From positions 97,061,015-97,125,014 of the forward strand of contig NC_073746.1 of the NCBI RefSeq assembly GCF_029784135.1: DNA of 64,000 nucleotides, read 5' to 3'. Made by a program: the position numbers and the translations under genes. Of the stretch, positions 21,335-33,180 are shown piece after piece (within the stretch, counting starts at the first letter, position 1; every line of letters begins with the position of its first letter). The notes under the pieces were generated by a model. That model made no database searches. It was not told the DNA's origin and saw only the letters and a program-made list of their open reading frames with translations. The DNA comes from Toxorhynchites rutilus septentrionalis. Its lineage: Eukaryota; Arthropoda; Insecta; Diptera; Culicidae.

Positions 21335-22085
21335 TTTAAGGTTTTTCCCGCTAATTAAACAAACTTTTCGTGTATTGTGCAGTAAAGTTCTGTTCGCCTA
21401 CAGAAGAGGAACGATTTGACGTAGCGAAACTGTAAGTTTGATAACAATAAATGAAATTAATTGGATTTTAATTTTTGCATGTTGTGTGACACGGACACGT
21501 TTCTGTGGGGTGAATTGGACTTTTGTTTGGTCTAATTGATTCCAGATGCCGCTGAATTACAAAAAGAGGATGGGCAGACAACGTTGGAAGAAGGAGGAAC
21601 TTGAAAGAGTAACGCAGGCCATCGAGAACGGATTTTCTTTGACCATGCATCAAAAGTGTTCGAAAATGCTCGACCAACAGTGAAAAGATTCATGCAGAAT
21701 TCAAGATGGTCTCAATCCAATTTTTTTGGTCTGGAATCTGGCCAAGAGACCTGGTATCGATCTCAAAACATTGTTACTGATTGTAACATTATCCCAAAAT
21801 ACTTTACATAAACATAAGTATGTTTTTTTTCGATAAAACACACACTGGAGCAAATCACCCCACAGACGGTCCAAATCAGCCCGCATCAAATTTTAATGTC
21901 CAAAAATCATCTATTTTTTATGATATATTTGGTAGATTGAAGCTTTATATAATGATTAAACATTATGTATTGAGAGAAAACAAGTGTAGCTCAGTATACA
22001 ATGTGACATTTTTGATTTAGACCGTATTGGTTTGGAAATATTAGGCGATTTTCTTAGGTGGTCCAAATTCCCCCCTTTTCCCCTA
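21335..22085 (+). mobile_element. pogo-like element remnant (R2 copy 2) with pipsqueak-type HTH
   Basis: From the ATG at 21546 the frame reads NYKKRMGRQRWKKEELERV then TQAIENGFSL, a pipsqueak/CENP-B-type helix-turn-helix as in pogo and Tigger transposases; a deletion then shifts the frame (ARPTVKRFMQNS continues in another frame). No DDE domain follows: the sequence jumps to the non-coding tail shared with 13605-13904. An internally deleted, non-autonomous derivative. Confidence 0.7.
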
Positions 22086-22560
22086 TAGGTGAGTTTCATC
22101 GCCTCGGTGTCATATGATAATTCTCGCGGTATTCTGAGACTCTTCCGATGGTGATGCGACGGGTTCATTCGATGGCGACAAAGAGATGAACCACAGCTGG
22201 AAAATATTTCACTACGAGAGAAACGAGAAACGTCAAAACATTTATCTTTTTCGAAAGGGCCAATGCATGAAGTAATAATTCACTATCATTCCGAAAAGGA
22301 AAATTTTAAATTAACTTTTTTGATTATTCAGGAAAGGTTCTGGCTAAGACTTACGATACAAAAATTAGGCTAAAACTTTAACATTAATAATATCATTAAA
22401 TTATATGATTCAAATTCAACATTCCAAATACTAAACATTTCTGCAAATACCCTTTAGTCTGATGTTACCCACTTGTTTATGTTTTCAATATTAAGATTGG
22501 CTATAGCTGGGCTAGTGGTGTTAATAAATTCAAAATTACTCTGTAGAATCTGCTTCGAAA
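22086..22560. other. intergenic
   Basis: No gene seen; short stops-rich AT-rich sequence between the pogo remnant and the Harbinger pseudogene, possibly including the Harbinger 5' end. Confidence 0.4.
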
Positions 22561-23210
22561 ATGAGCGAATTATGATTCAGTTCAGATAGCGAGGAAGACT
22601 GTCCGGAATACGCATCAGTTCTTCGGCATGTGAGAGATCGTTCCAATCCATTAAGCGTTCCGAATAATATGTGAGAATCACCATAATGATTGTTAAGCCT
22701 AAGTTTATGCATTTTTAGTGAGTAGTACTTATCCTTATTTATTTATTGTGATAATTAAAGGTTTATCAAATACTTTAGAGTTCGAAAGAGCCTCTTCATC
22801 GATTTATTGAAATTGGTGGAAACCAAAAAACGACCATGCGTGGGATCTGCATCGCTTACCCCAGTTGTGAAGCTCGCCGCAGCGCTCCGTTTTTTTGCTG
22901 AAGGAACCTATCAAAAAGGTGTTGGAAAAGACATGTTCGTTGGAATGGCCCAGCCCACATTGTCCAAGGCATTGAGTGAAGTTCTCTCAATATTGGAAAA
23001 CAATCTTTGTCCTGTTGCGATCAAATTTCCAGTCGATAATACTGAAAAAGATGCCATAAAGCGAGGGTTCTACGAAAAAACGGGATTCCCAGGGATTATT
23101 GGATGCGGGGACAGAACTCACGTGAGGATTATTTCTCCAACTAATGATCAACACCTATATTATAATAGGAAGGGCTTCCATAGCTTGAACGTAATGGTGG
23201 TAGGGATTTG
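22561..23210 (+). pseudogene. PIF/Harbinger transposase, two-exon 5' fragment
   Basis: DDE transposase of the PIF/Harbinger superfamily (HARBI1-like). Exon 1 runs from ATG 22561 but has an in-frame TGA at 22573; it then reads SEEDCPEY, ASVLRHVRDRSNPL and SVPNN. A donor GTGAGA at 22671 and an acceptor CTTTAG at 22778 give a 108-bp intron that keeps frame. Exon 2 reads RKSLFIDLLKLVET, TPVVKLAAALRFFAEGTYQK, VGMAQPTLSKALSEVL, GFYEKTGFPGIIGCGD and YYNRKGFHSLNVMV. The first catalytic Asp (GCGDRTH) is kept although the next Gly is Arg. The frame closes at 23210 before the second Asp; the I-type LINE begins shortly after. Truncated and dead. Confidence 0.9.
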
Positions 23211-23244
23211 ATGTAATGTTCCTTTTTTCAAATCTGATTATTAA

Positions 23245-24766
23245 AGAGCGAAATGCCCATGCTGACATTTGGGGAAATCCAACAACCGATCAAAGAGGCA
23301 GGACGGTGATCAAAACTATAGAAAATTTCAATCTCAATCTTCTTAACGGGGAAAATAGTACATACTAAAACCTTGGAAACGGTAGTGAAAGCGTAGTAGA
23401 TCTCACGCTGTCTTCAGCCAGAGATAACCTTCAGATAACCTTCAGTGGAACACTATGATAGACCTCCATGGCAGCGATCACTTTCCTATAACATTGCACT
23501 CTGTCACATGTCACACACCTTCGACTAGCAGAAGAAAATGGAAATATGCTAACGCTGACTGGATAGATTATCACAGATCCATAGAATCAAGAATAAGAGA
23601 GGATACAGTATACTTTCAGAGACCCTTACTAACATAATAATCGACGCAGCAATGAGTAACATTCCACTTTCCTCTGGAATTCAAGGTAGACGATATGTGC
23701 CGTGGTGGAACAACGAGGTGGCGACAGTAATCAAAAACAGACGAAAAGCACTCAGAACTCTTCGAAAACTCAACAAAAACGACCCACTATATGCAGAAGC
23801 CCTTACAGATTTTCGAACAAAAAGGTATAGTGCCAGATCTGCAATAATCAAAGCCAAGCAAGAAAGCTGGACAAATTTCGTAGAAGGAATACATCCAAAC
23901 TCCACCACCCAAGCGGAGAGTAAATGCACTCCAGGGAAAAAACAGGACAATGAGGTTTCTACTCCCTGGCAGCAACACAAACACAGATGACCCGACTGTT
24001 TTAGCCGAGATACTTGCTAAACACTATTGGCAAATCTCTAACTCCAACAATGAGATGAACAGTATTCAGGAAGAAAGACAGCAAGGGGGAGAAGGGACAA
24101 CCTGCATCCCCACCTGTACAACGAATTCAGGAGCGTGTAGCACGATTTTATCGACAACTATGAGAGCTAAACGACAGGGGGAAGAACGAAAAGAAGAACC
24201 TTATACTTCTTCCACTGAACTTCGATCGAGCCTTATAAAACGCTCAACAAATTATAATAATGACTTCTCGTTGGGGGAACTGCACAGAGCACTTCGAAAA
24301 AGGTAGGTCTACGGGCCCCGACGAATTAGGATACCCACTGCTGAAACATCTACCGGAGACTGGTTACTCGGCTCTGCTGAGAACACTCAATGCGGTTTGG
24401 CAAAACGGATGCATACCAAAAGCATGGAAACAAGCGACTGTAGTACCGATCCCAAAACCAGGCATAGCAAGAGATCCAAAAGGCTATCGTCCGATTTCTC
24501 TGCTAAGTTGTCTAGGTAAGACTTTAGAGAGAATGGTGAACACCAGACTTATGTGCACACTCGAAGAACGTAAACTCCTCGACCCAAGACAGTACGCTTT
24601 CAGAGAGGATCTAGGAACCGAAGTCTACTTAGCAGATTTAGAGGAGCTTCTAGACGCTCCGTTTCGAGAGAAAAAACACTCAGAACTTCTCTCAATCGAC
24701 GTGTCGAAATCCTTCGATACCATTGACAGAAACACGGTCCTCGATACAATTACTAAATGGAACATA
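23245..24766 (+). pseudogene. I-type LINE (MosquI-like), 5' half: endonuclease end and RT start
   Basis: Non-LTR retrotransposon of the I clade. Begins inside the AP-endonuclease (ERNAHADIWGNPTTDQRGRT; then VVDLTLSSARDN; SDHFPITLHS) and continues through RRYVPWWNNEVATVIKNRRK to the reverse transcriptase (STGPDELGYPLLKHLPE, PIPKPGIARDPKGYRPISLL, LLSIDVSKSFDTID). Several frameshifts and stops occur between 23340 and 24300. At 24766 the frame stops at KWNI, where a second LINE is inserted; it resumes at 28409. Confidence 0.9.
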
Positions 24767-27700
24767 GGCTCGTCGCCAAGGGAAAAGATGTTAGCAGTAT
24801 GTCATTCATCTCGTTTAAGCTTGGAATCAGTTCCGACCTAAAAGCTAAGGCTCTCTCGACTGCAACATGGCCTAAGGGTATATTGTTCAGAGAGTTCAAG
24901 GATAACAGACCCGTTGCAAATTTTTGGCAACCCTCACGAACACCGAATGCAGATTCATCCTTATACTCAGTGACACCAGATCGCCAAGAGGGTGCCATGG
25001 TAGTATAAATGGTATATCGGCTATAAACATCCCAGAACGCATTGCCTCTAGCATCATGGAAGCCTCTAATCCTCCCAACCAAGTCGCGCTTGCTGCTCAT
25101 TCTTGCCATCTCAGTCGTTCTGGCCCTGTGGTTGTGGACGATGACGGGGTCTTCCAAGCATTTATTCCAGGCAAGTATTCGTGTTGTTCGAGCCCTTCAT
25201 CACCTGATATTGTTCCAACTTGCAGTGCAACTCAATTTTCACCAGTCTCACCTCATCAATCACCTCTGGTTAATCAAACACTAGGACGCATCGAAAACAG
25301 TACTATGGAAGCCCTATTGCCCCCCGCCGTAGTCGAGTCTCTCCCGCCAGCATTCAACAGTCATCCCGGCCCTACGTGTGGGAGTGGTACTAGGGTCTTC
25401 CAGCTCGACATCAAAGGCAAGTACGATGGTCCTATGTACTCGATGACTCCTGATTTGCCCATCGCTTGCAGCCTCCTGTCACCTATCAGCAATCGTCCTG
25501 GTATGGCCACCACAAGTCATAAATTTCGTGGCCATCGAAATTCTGGAGTATCCATCTACTACCAGAATGTAAGAGAATTGCGGACTAAGATTGAAGACTT
25601 TTTTACTTCCGTTACTGCTTCGCCATATGACGTACTCGTGTTAATTGAAACCTGGCTCGATGATGTTATACCTTCTAACATGCTGTTTAGCAGCGATTAT
25701 TCTGTTTATCGGGGGGACCGCACTGCGTTGACGAGCACTAAGAAGCGTTCAGGCGGTGTCCTCATTGCTATGAAGGATACCATCCCGTCCAGTCTAATTC
25801 CGACTAACGTAGACAGCATTGAGCACGTATGGGTGTCGTTAAGCATGTCACAATGTAAGCTTGTCATTGGTGCCGTGTATATTCCTCCAGATAAGGCGTC
25901 GGATGTGCAGTTGTCTAATCTCCATATCGACTGTATGGAATCAGTAGTCTCACACTCCGGGCATGATTCGGTTGCTGTATTCGGTGACTACAACAGACCT
26001 GGACTGCGATGGATTCGAAACGATAATTCTAGATGTTGCGTGGATCTCACAATATCATCTATTACTCAATCCAACTCTGTTCTGCTTGACGGCATGAGCT
26101 CCAATAACATGTGGCAGATGAACTGCCTGAAAAACCACTCCGGGAATACGCTTGATCTGTTATTTGTCAATGAGGAGATAACTAACTACTTGACTATTGA
26201 TGAAATTGACAATCCTCTTGTTCCAACCGACATCCACCATCCACCTTTCTCATGTACAATCGAAATTGACAAGCCTTTACTAGAGCTCAATGACCATGAA
26301 TTTGACGTCGAAGAACTTAACTTCAAGAAAGCTGATTTCAACAGATTGGGCCAATATTTATCGTCAGTGGACTGGTCGCCAATGATCCAGTGTGTAAATC
26401 TGGATGATGCTGTCGAGAAGTTCACTCTCATACTTCAACGCGCTTTCATCTTATTCGTTCCACATCTACGTCCCCCGCAGAAACCACCTTGGTCAAACGC
26501 TGAGCTTCGACGTAGGAATAAACGCTGCAACGCTGCGCATAAGATTTACCGAAGAAATCGTACATCAACGAACAAAGCGTCGTTCCAATTTGCCAGCCGT
26601 CAATATAGAAGCCTGAACCGTCAACTCTATCGTAAACATGTGGTCTTTATGGAACGAAATTTGAAACGCAATCCAAAAAGCTTCTGGAATTTTGTGAAAT
26701 CTAAGCGCAAAGAGTCTACACTACCTTCGGCAATGTATTTGGATGAACGATTGGCTTGCAGCTCTTCGGATAAATGTGAACTTTTTGCTTCCTACTTCAG
26801 TTCGATGTTCAACCCCACCTCTGACAGTGTTGAAGCTGCTCTGGAACTAACTCCTGCTGGGAGCGCTGACGCTGATACACCTGAAGTATCATCAGAAGGG
26901 ATACGAAAAGCGGTCGAGAAATTAAAAATTTCCTATCAGCCTGGACCTGATGGAATTGCAGCGTGTGTTCTGAAAAAATGCTTCGAACATCTGGAGCAGC
27001 CACTCACTCATTTGTACAACTTGTCTCTGAGAACTGCAACCTTCCCGACTCGATGGAAAGCATCGTTCATGTTTCCGGTGCATAAAAAAGGAAACAAAAA
27101 CGATGTCCGGTGTTATCGGGGCATCACATCGCTGAGTGCTTGCTCAAAGCTATTTGAAATAATTATGTCGGAACACATGTTTCGTCAGGTGAGACACTAC
27201 ATTTCCCCGAACCAACATGGATTTTTTCCTGGCAGAAGTGTCACTACAAATTTGTGTGAATTCACATCCTTCTGTCTTAGCAAAATTGAAGAGGGCCGAC
27301 AGATTGACGCCATTTACACCGACCTCAAAGCAGCATTCGACAAGGTTGACCATAGTATACTTCTGGCCAAATTAGCAAAACTTGGTTTCTCTGTAAGGCT
27401 CGTTAAATGGCTTCGCTCATATTTCCTCGCTAGAAAACTAGCAGTCAAAATTGGCTCTTGCACCTCAACCTGGTTTGAAAGCAGCTCCGGAGTTCCTCAA
27501 GGTAGCAATTTGGGACCGCTACTATTCTCACTGCTCATCAACGATGCCATCGTATATCTTGGAGCCGACTGTAGCCTGGTATATGCTGATGATCTAAAGC
27601 TGTACATTGACGTCAACAGCATTGAAGATTGTCGTAAACTCCAAAAACTTCTTGATAAATTCGCTGCATGGTGTCGCGTAAACAGGATGCAACTAAGCAT

Positions 27701-28408
27701 ACCAAAATGCTCTGTCATAAGCTTCCACCGCAAGATGAACCTCTTGTCGTTCGAATACACTGTCGGGGACGAAGTGTTAAGTCGAGTTCAAACGATTCGA
27801 GATCTCGGTGTCTTCCTTGATCCAGCTCTGTCATTTCGGAACCACTACGAAGATATCATAGACAAGGCTCGTCGTCAATTGGGATTTGTGAGCAAATTGA
27901 GCAGAGAATTCCGAGATCCTTACACGCTGAGATCCTTGTATTCGTGCTTGGTTCGGCCGTTTCTAGAAACCGCTTCATTAATATGGGACCCTTATCGTAG
28001 CACTATGGCTGCTCGCATCGAATCAATTCAGGGAAGGTTCGTCAGATTCGCCCTACGTCTCCTGCCATGGAATGATCCGCTGAATTTGCCACCGTACGAA
28101 CATCGATGTCAGTTGATCCAAACGTACTTGCGCAAATCGCCATCAATGTTGCTGGTTATACTCTCCGTCGCTCTGACTTCCTTCGCCTGCCGTTCAGACG
28201 TCGAGACTACTCCCTCCACGAACCAATACGTTCAATGATGGAATGCTTCAACGATGTTTGCCCATTTGTTTGATTTTAATATCACGATTAACGAATTTAA
28301 GAGTAGAATTAAGCGTTTCGTGTTCAGCTAGTTTCACTACACATTTGTTCATTGAGACATACTTGTCGGATGAAATATAATATTAATAAATAAATAAATA
28401 AATAAATA
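24767..28408 (+). mobile_element. Jockey/CR1-type LINE inserted in the I-type LINE
   Basis: 5'-truncated non-LTR element of 3.64 kb. It starts inside ORF1 (FISFKLGISSDLKAKAL, TWPKGILFREF, ending 25008), contains nearly all of ORF2, and ends in an (AAAT)n tail at about 28388-28408. The left and right host sequences join as KWNI-EGRMMRYIRDF, a clean in-frame reconstruction of the outer RT. A target duplication longer than ATA is not evident. Confidence 0.92.
25059..28238 (+). CDS. LINE ORF2: AP-endonuclease and reverse transcriptase
   Basis: Target-primed reverse transcription protein of the inner LINE. The open frame extends upstream to 24924, but the part before about 25050 overlaps ORF1, so the ATG at 25059 is a likelier start. 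Domains: variable N-terminus; endonuclease (ISIYYQNVRELRTKIEDFF, VLIETWLDD, YRGDRTALTSTKKRSGGVLI, AVFGDYNRPGLRW); linker; reverse transcriptase with QPGPDGIAACVLKKC, YRGITSLSACSKLFEIIM, YTDLKAAFDKVDH, SGVPQGSNLGPLLFSLLIND and an intact VYADD at about 27577-27592. No RNase H, as in Jockey/CR1 groups. The endonuclease motif seen elsewhere as DFN reads DYN. Near 28120 a one-base shift moves the C-terminus (LAQIAINVAGYTLRRSDFLR) into another frame, so the last 38 residues of the open frame are spurious. This is the youngest-looking LINE in the window. Confidence 0.9.
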   Translation, partial: EASNPPNQVALAAHSCHLSRSGPVVVDDDGVFQAFIPGKYSCCSSPSSPDIVPTCSATQFSPVSPHQSPLVNQTLGRIENSTMEALLPPAVVESLPPAFNSHPGPTCGSGTRVFQLDIKGKYDGPMYSMTPDLPIACSLLSPISNRPGMATTSHKFRGHRNSGVSIYYQNVRELRTKIEDFFTSVTASPYDVLVLIETWLDDVIPSNMLFSSDYSVYRGDRTALTSTKKRSGGVLIAMKDTIPSSLIPTNVDSIEHVWVSLSMSQCKLVIGAVYIPPDKASDVQLSNLHIDCMESVVSHSGHDSVAVFGDYNRPGLRWIRNDNSRCCVDLTISSITQSNSVLLDGMSSNNMWQMNCLKNHSGNTLDLLFVNEEITNYLTIDEIDNPLVPTDIHHPPFSCTIEIDKPLLELNDHEFDVEELNFKKADFNRLGQYLSSVDWSPMIQCVNLDDAVEKFTLILQRAFILFVPHLRPPQKPPWSNAELRRRNKRCNAAHKIYRRNRTSTNKASFQFASRQYRSLNRQLYRKHVVFMERNLKRNPKSFWNFVKSKRKESTLPSAMYLDERLACSSSDKCELFASYFSSMFNPTSDSVEAALELTPAGSADADTPEVSSEGIRKAVEKLKISYQPGPDGIAACVLKKCFEHLEQPLTHLYNLSLRTATFPTRWKASFMFPVHKKGNKNDVRCYRGITSLSACSKLFEIIMSEHMFRQVRHYISPNQHGFFPGRSVTTNLCEFTSFCLSKIEEGRQIDAIYTDLKAAFDKVDHSILLAKLAKLGFSVRLVKWLRSYFLARKLAVKIGSCTSTWFESSSGVPQGSNLGPLLFSLLINDAIVYLGADCSLVYADDLKLYIDVNSIEDCRKLQKLLDKFAAWCRVNRMQLSIPKCSVISFHRKMNLLSFEYTVGDEVLSRVQTIRDLGVFLDPALSFRNHYEDIIDKARRQLGFVSKLSREFRDPYTLRSLYSCLVRPFLETASLIWDPYRSTMAARIESIQGRFVRFALRLLPWNDPLNLPPYEHRCQLIQTYLRKSPSMLLVILSVALTSFACRSDVETTPSTNQYVQ

Positions 28409-30290
28409 GAAGGTAGAATGATGCGCTACATACGAGACTTCTTAAATCAGAGGTCATTCCGAGTACGAGTTGGTAACACGCTATCGTCTGAGCATTTTAC
28501 CACCCGGGGTGTTCCGCAGGGATCAGTGATTTCAGTAACACTTTTCATCATAGCTATGAATCCACTCTTATCAAAAATTCCTAACAATGTACATGCACTG
28601 GTCTATGCAGATGATATTTTATTAGCCGCGTCAGGAGTATCTAAAATAAGTATACGAAAACGATTGATGAAAGCCGCTTACACGGTGGTTGCTTGGTTAC
28701 ACTCTGTCGGACTACGAGTAGTTGGAAATAAGAGCAAACTGGATCACATATGCCAGGCAAGGCATAGAGGCCAAAAACCACCAAACATGACAATTAATGG
28801 CATCAACATACCAGTTTCCAGAGAGATTAGAATTTTGGGGGTAACAATAGACAAAAAGCTGAAATTCACAAAACATGCCGGGGATAGAAGCAGATCAGCG
28901 ATAGGAGTAATTAACATGTTAAGAGTGATAAGTGGTAAAGCATTAGCTGCAAAAAAGAGTCGTTTATACACAACAAATGCTTTAGTCCCATCCAGGCTTC
29001 TGTACGGGTTTTCTTTCACCAGTAGAGCTAGACAAAATGTCATTACCATTCTCAAGCCAGTCTATAACAAGGCCATACTTATAGCTACCAGTGTCTTTCC
29101 AACAAGTCCAATCAGAGCAGTGATGGTGGAAGCTGGAGTACTTCCTTTCGAATATGTAGCAACACTACACGAAGTAAATACAGCTATTCGCTTCAAAGAA
29201 ATAGGCAGAACCGTCCACGATTGCGCTCTACTTAGAAGAGCCAACACATCATTCGAAACATTAACAAACGAAGCTTTTCCTACTGTTACGGCAAGGCGAC
29301 GAATCAGAAGCCCACCATGGTACTACCAACCACCTAAGATTGATTGGTCTATAAAGGCACAAGTGAGAGCAGGAGAAAACAAAGAAAAAACGAGAGCAAT
29401 TTTCTATGATTTATTGAATACAAAACACATCGATTTTCATAAAATTTTCACGGATGGATCTAAAGCAGATGGTAAAACAGGTTTCGGAGTTTATTCGGAT
29501 AACCTTGAGCTTTGTGGCAGGTTGAGCGACGACCGTTCGGTTTTCGGTGCTGAGCTAATGGCTTTGCGCATCGCCTTATTTAGAAAATACACCGAAGAAA
29601 TCATCATCAGTAATTTTTTCCGATAGTGCATGTTGTTTAAATGCCCTGGGAGCGGGATCATCCAAGAACCCATGGGTTCAAGCTTGTGAGATAGATGCAT
29701 GCAAAAGGAATGTAACTTTCGTATGGATTCCGGGTCACAGCGGAATTACAGGCAATGAAATAGCGGACGTACTCGCTAACAGAGGAAGGTCAGGAATAAT
29801 TAAATTTCCCGAACTCAGTGGTGGAGATGCCAAGAGAATGGTTAAAATTAAAATCTGGCTAGCATGGCACCAAGACTGGAAACATTCCAGTCCAACAACT
29901 CAACTAAATCAAATAAAGTGTACGGTAACTGCAGGAGCGTTTCAACCAAATACTCGGGCCCAAAGAGCTTTGACACGTGTTCGAATAGGCCATACAGTAC
30001 TCACGCATGGATTTCTTCTGCAACCCTACGCAGACCCCCCAACGTGCAGATGCCAACAAAGACTTACAATTGAACATATTCTTACGAAATGTTCACTACT
30101 GAAACAAGAACGTGAAATGGAAGGTATTCGTGGTAATCTAAAGGAAATCCTCAAAAACAGTAATGACAGTGAGAAGAAACTGCTGAAGTTCCTGAAAAAG
30201 ACCATGATATTCAATCTATTATAATTATTTATTGATTTCGAGTGAGACGCGAATGACGATATCGTTAAAGCGTCTATAATAAAAAACAGC
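28409..30290 (+). pseudogene. I-type LINE, 3' half: RT end, RNase H, zinc knuckle
   Basis: Continuation of the element interrupted at 24766. Reads MMRYIRDFLNQRSFRVRVG, GVPQGSVISVTLFIIAMN, an intact LVYADDILL (about 28598-28624), then the RT thumb, and an RNase H domain (IFTDGSKADGKTGFGVYS, AELMALRIAL). A run of T near 29612 shifts the frame; RNase H continues as FSDSACCLNALG and FVWIPGHSGITGNEIAD. The C-terminus has a CCHC-like knuckle (CRCQQRLTIEHILTKC) and stops at 30224. Layout endonuclease-RT-RNase H with GHSGITGNEIAD wording is typical of the I clade. The 3' edge is uncertain (about 30282-30300). Confidence 0.9.
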
Positions 30291-31901
30291 AGTGTTTGCA
30301 AACAGCAGTGTTTAAATTTTCAACTCCATTAAAGGCATCCTTCGGTACAGATTGCCAAAGTGCAGGATCGAGTCTGTTATTATTTGAATTACCGAAGTGA
30401 ACACTCGCATTTTAATTAATAGAAATACCCCTTGTTTGGGGCGCGCGCGGAATACCAGGCAGTCGACACACACGTGACACTCGGGAAAGCAGCACTCGAT
30501 GATGAACTTTTTGTATTTGATCCTGCGATTCCCGCGTCCCGATTCGACCTGTATGTGTCCGTGAGTCGCACAGCGGGCCGCAAAAAGCCATTTATTAAAG
30601 TAATTATGATAATAATCGATCAAAACATATCGGCTTAGTTGTCAGTTTCGTTCACTTTGTTTCAATTTAAAATAAAAATTTAATTAATCCAATTTAACAT
30701 TCACCCGGGTGCGTCAGTCCGGGGCATGGCAATTATTTGCCACGAGCGCAGCAGGTATGTGTGCAGAGGGCGATATTTATTTACTATAGTATTTATTATG
30801 CCACGTAATCCTGTAGACACGTACGCTTGGGAATTGCCTCTGAACTGGGATCAGACAAGGGTAATCTGGTGCAATAACATGTGTTCAGTCCATGACCAAG
30901 CGGTAAGGGACGCCACTTTCACTCGGAAGAGATTTGGTTAAGAAAAGATTTTGGATCCTGATACCCATGTCTCTGGACTTCATATAACCAAATGGTTTAA
31001 ATGGTTGAGAATATCTTTCAATGCAAAACCACATAACGTTCAACATAAAAGACAATATAAACAGAGGTGTGCTTGCGCGGCGATCCTTCGACAAATTCGA
31101 AACGTATGCAGGCGGCATTCAGTTGAACACATAGCGAAATTATGTCGTTTTCAATCCAGGAGCAAGTCCTTCACATTTTGTGTCATTTTTTTCGATCCGC
31201 TCATCCACCTCCCTCCACCCCGAAAGAGAACAGGACGTAACAATGGGAACAGTGTCTGCGTGTGTCCAATCAATTTAATCGATCCCACTCTTCTACTTTC
31301 ATTCCATCGCTGCCCCATTCATTCATCCCGTCCATCCGGTGGTGGGTATCGCAAACGGAAACAATTAATATCAATTGCATCGACATGGAAACGACATATG
31401 AAATGAAAATTAATTAGATTTTTTCATGTTTTTTTTTTGTGTAACTCAGGGATGAATCGGATTTTGAATGCCTTCATATACGGACCCCGAAAATGATTCC
31501 GGGTGAAATAGGAATTGAAACCTCATTCGATGAAATTGATGTTCGTTGTACGGGACTCGTGCAAGATACGGCATTAAAATGTGAAAGACTTTACACGAAT
31601 CTACAATTAATTCAATCATTACCCAATCTAGTTGTTCTTTTTGAACTCGGTTTGACTTGGCTTGACATTAGTTTTCCAGATCAGATCAGAGCTGCTAATA
31701 TTAAAATATTCGCTATTTTCTAAATAATTTTACGTTAACTGTTGAATACAACACAAGCATAGGAAATTTACTTGTTATCGGATGTTAAAAATAAATTTAA
31801 ACTTAATTACAACTAATTAAATTCAAAAAGTCCTTCCTTCGACAGTTTGAGAATCCGACCAAATTCCATGAGAACATCCCACGTGAAGAGATCTGTTGTG
31901 G
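30291..31901. other. apparently low-copy intergenic DNA, no gene recognised
   Basis: Little similarity to other parts of the window. A 13-bp word AACAGCAGTGTTT is tandemly repeated at about 30286-30316. Frames up to 151 codons (30951-31406, +) lack recognisable domains. On the minus strand 30420-30560 a Cys-rich frame (KKFIIECCFPECHVC) is notable but has no start, splice or family evidence. Confidence 0.4.
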
Positions 31902-32608
31902 TTAAAGTAGTAGTCCGGTGTGACGGCTTCTAAAAATCAATTTTTTTTTTACATTTTTCGGAAGAAAAAACATCTTAAAAATATACTCAAAAAAATTCAG
32001 ACCGAAATTTTAAATATTTTTTAAAGTTATAACTATATAACTAATATAAGAGAGCGCGCCGTAGTGGGTATGAAAGAGTGTGACAAAACATTAAACGCGG
32101 TTTTCTCAAAACCATGTTTTCAAAATTTCGGGGAAGCACTGACTCAAAGCCATTCAATCGATTTGGCTAAAAATTTTATCCGTTATTCTAACCTTTAAAA
32201 CATTTAATTTTTTAATAATGAACTATTATAAAATATAAAATAAAAGATTTTGAGAACTTTTTTCACGAGTCCGCCATTTTGTTTTAATTTTTTTTTGTGT
32301 ATAGGTATAGGTTAGTTCATTAAAATAAAATCTGCAGAATAATAATCTTTTTGAACTTTTTATTTCAGATGACTTCGGAACGCTGTGTGCTTCCCCGAAC
32401 CAGCTCATCTTCTTTTCGAGGACTCCACTCTGACGTCAAATATTAAAAAACAAATTTATGTAAAATAAACTAAAAAAAAAATTCTATATTTTGAAACACT
32501 AATAAAAACATGTAAAAATTTTAAAACGATCTCATGTTATTTTCTAGTTAAAATTTTTTTATGAAAAAACGTCGAAATTTCGGTCGTCACACCGGGCTAC
32601 TGCCTTAA
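31902..32608. mobile_element. TTAA-flanked MITE (piggyBac-type), family 3
   Basis: TTAA at 31902-31905 and 32605-32608; inverted ends share GTAGYCCGGTGTGACG after a few variable bases. 707 bp, AT-rich, no transposase. Its terminal sequence differs from families 1, 2 and 4. Confidence 0.85.
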
Positions 32609-33180
32609 AACGCTGGTTCGCTGCTTGCGAATGCGATAAAAAGTCAATTTTAGCAAATCGTCAAATTAACTCTCAACATTAACATGCACTGTTGATTGTT
32701 CTCTCTCAAGAGTTAAACTGAAACATTCAAATTAGTAAATAATAGTTTTTATCTACAAATTACATCTCCAACGCTCCCAAAAACATCATTTCCCAAAGTA
32801 ACAATCCATCAATTATACCATGCAGCATCTTTCGCAGATGGCAGTGACAACAACCGTTGAGGAATAATCTCTAATTTCTAACACACTTCTCCCAGGGCTC
32901 TGCATAGTCATAGTCAACTGAGGATAGTCAGCTGACTATCTGACTGACTATATCCGTATTCAGTTAGTAATCACTTTTGGCTTCTTCACGCAGTTTCTCC
33001 GCCAAAACGACTGAACAGTCAGTCGGGCGTTTAGTCGCTATCTCCCTCTACCGACTCGACTACATCATTTCATTATTCCCAGTCAAATTGTCCTCATTGC
33101 ATTTTGAAGTGATTTCTTCAAAACGAATTCGTTCCTCTCTTTCTCTCTCCCATGTACGTTTGCATTAGAGTGCCAATGAA
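32609..33180. other. intergenic with GACTGACT-rich patch
   Basis: No gene. 32925-32960 is rich in overlapping TAGTCA/TGACTA and CTGACTGACTA words, a locally palindromic simple-sequence patch. Confidence 0.4.

Noticed and set aside
24924..25058. Upstream extension of the large LINE ORF2 frame
   Set aside because: Overlaps ORF1's C-terminal coding (GISSDLKAKAL, TWPKGILFREF) in another frame; not part of the endonuclease-RT protein.
28120..28238. Last 38 codons of the LINE ORF2 open frame
   Set aside because: A one-base shift puts the family-typical C-terminus (GYTLRRSDFLR) in another frame.
30312..30623. Cys-rich minus-strand frame of 103 codons
   Set aside because: No signal peptide, domain or splice support that I can recognise; left as an open question in the gap entry.
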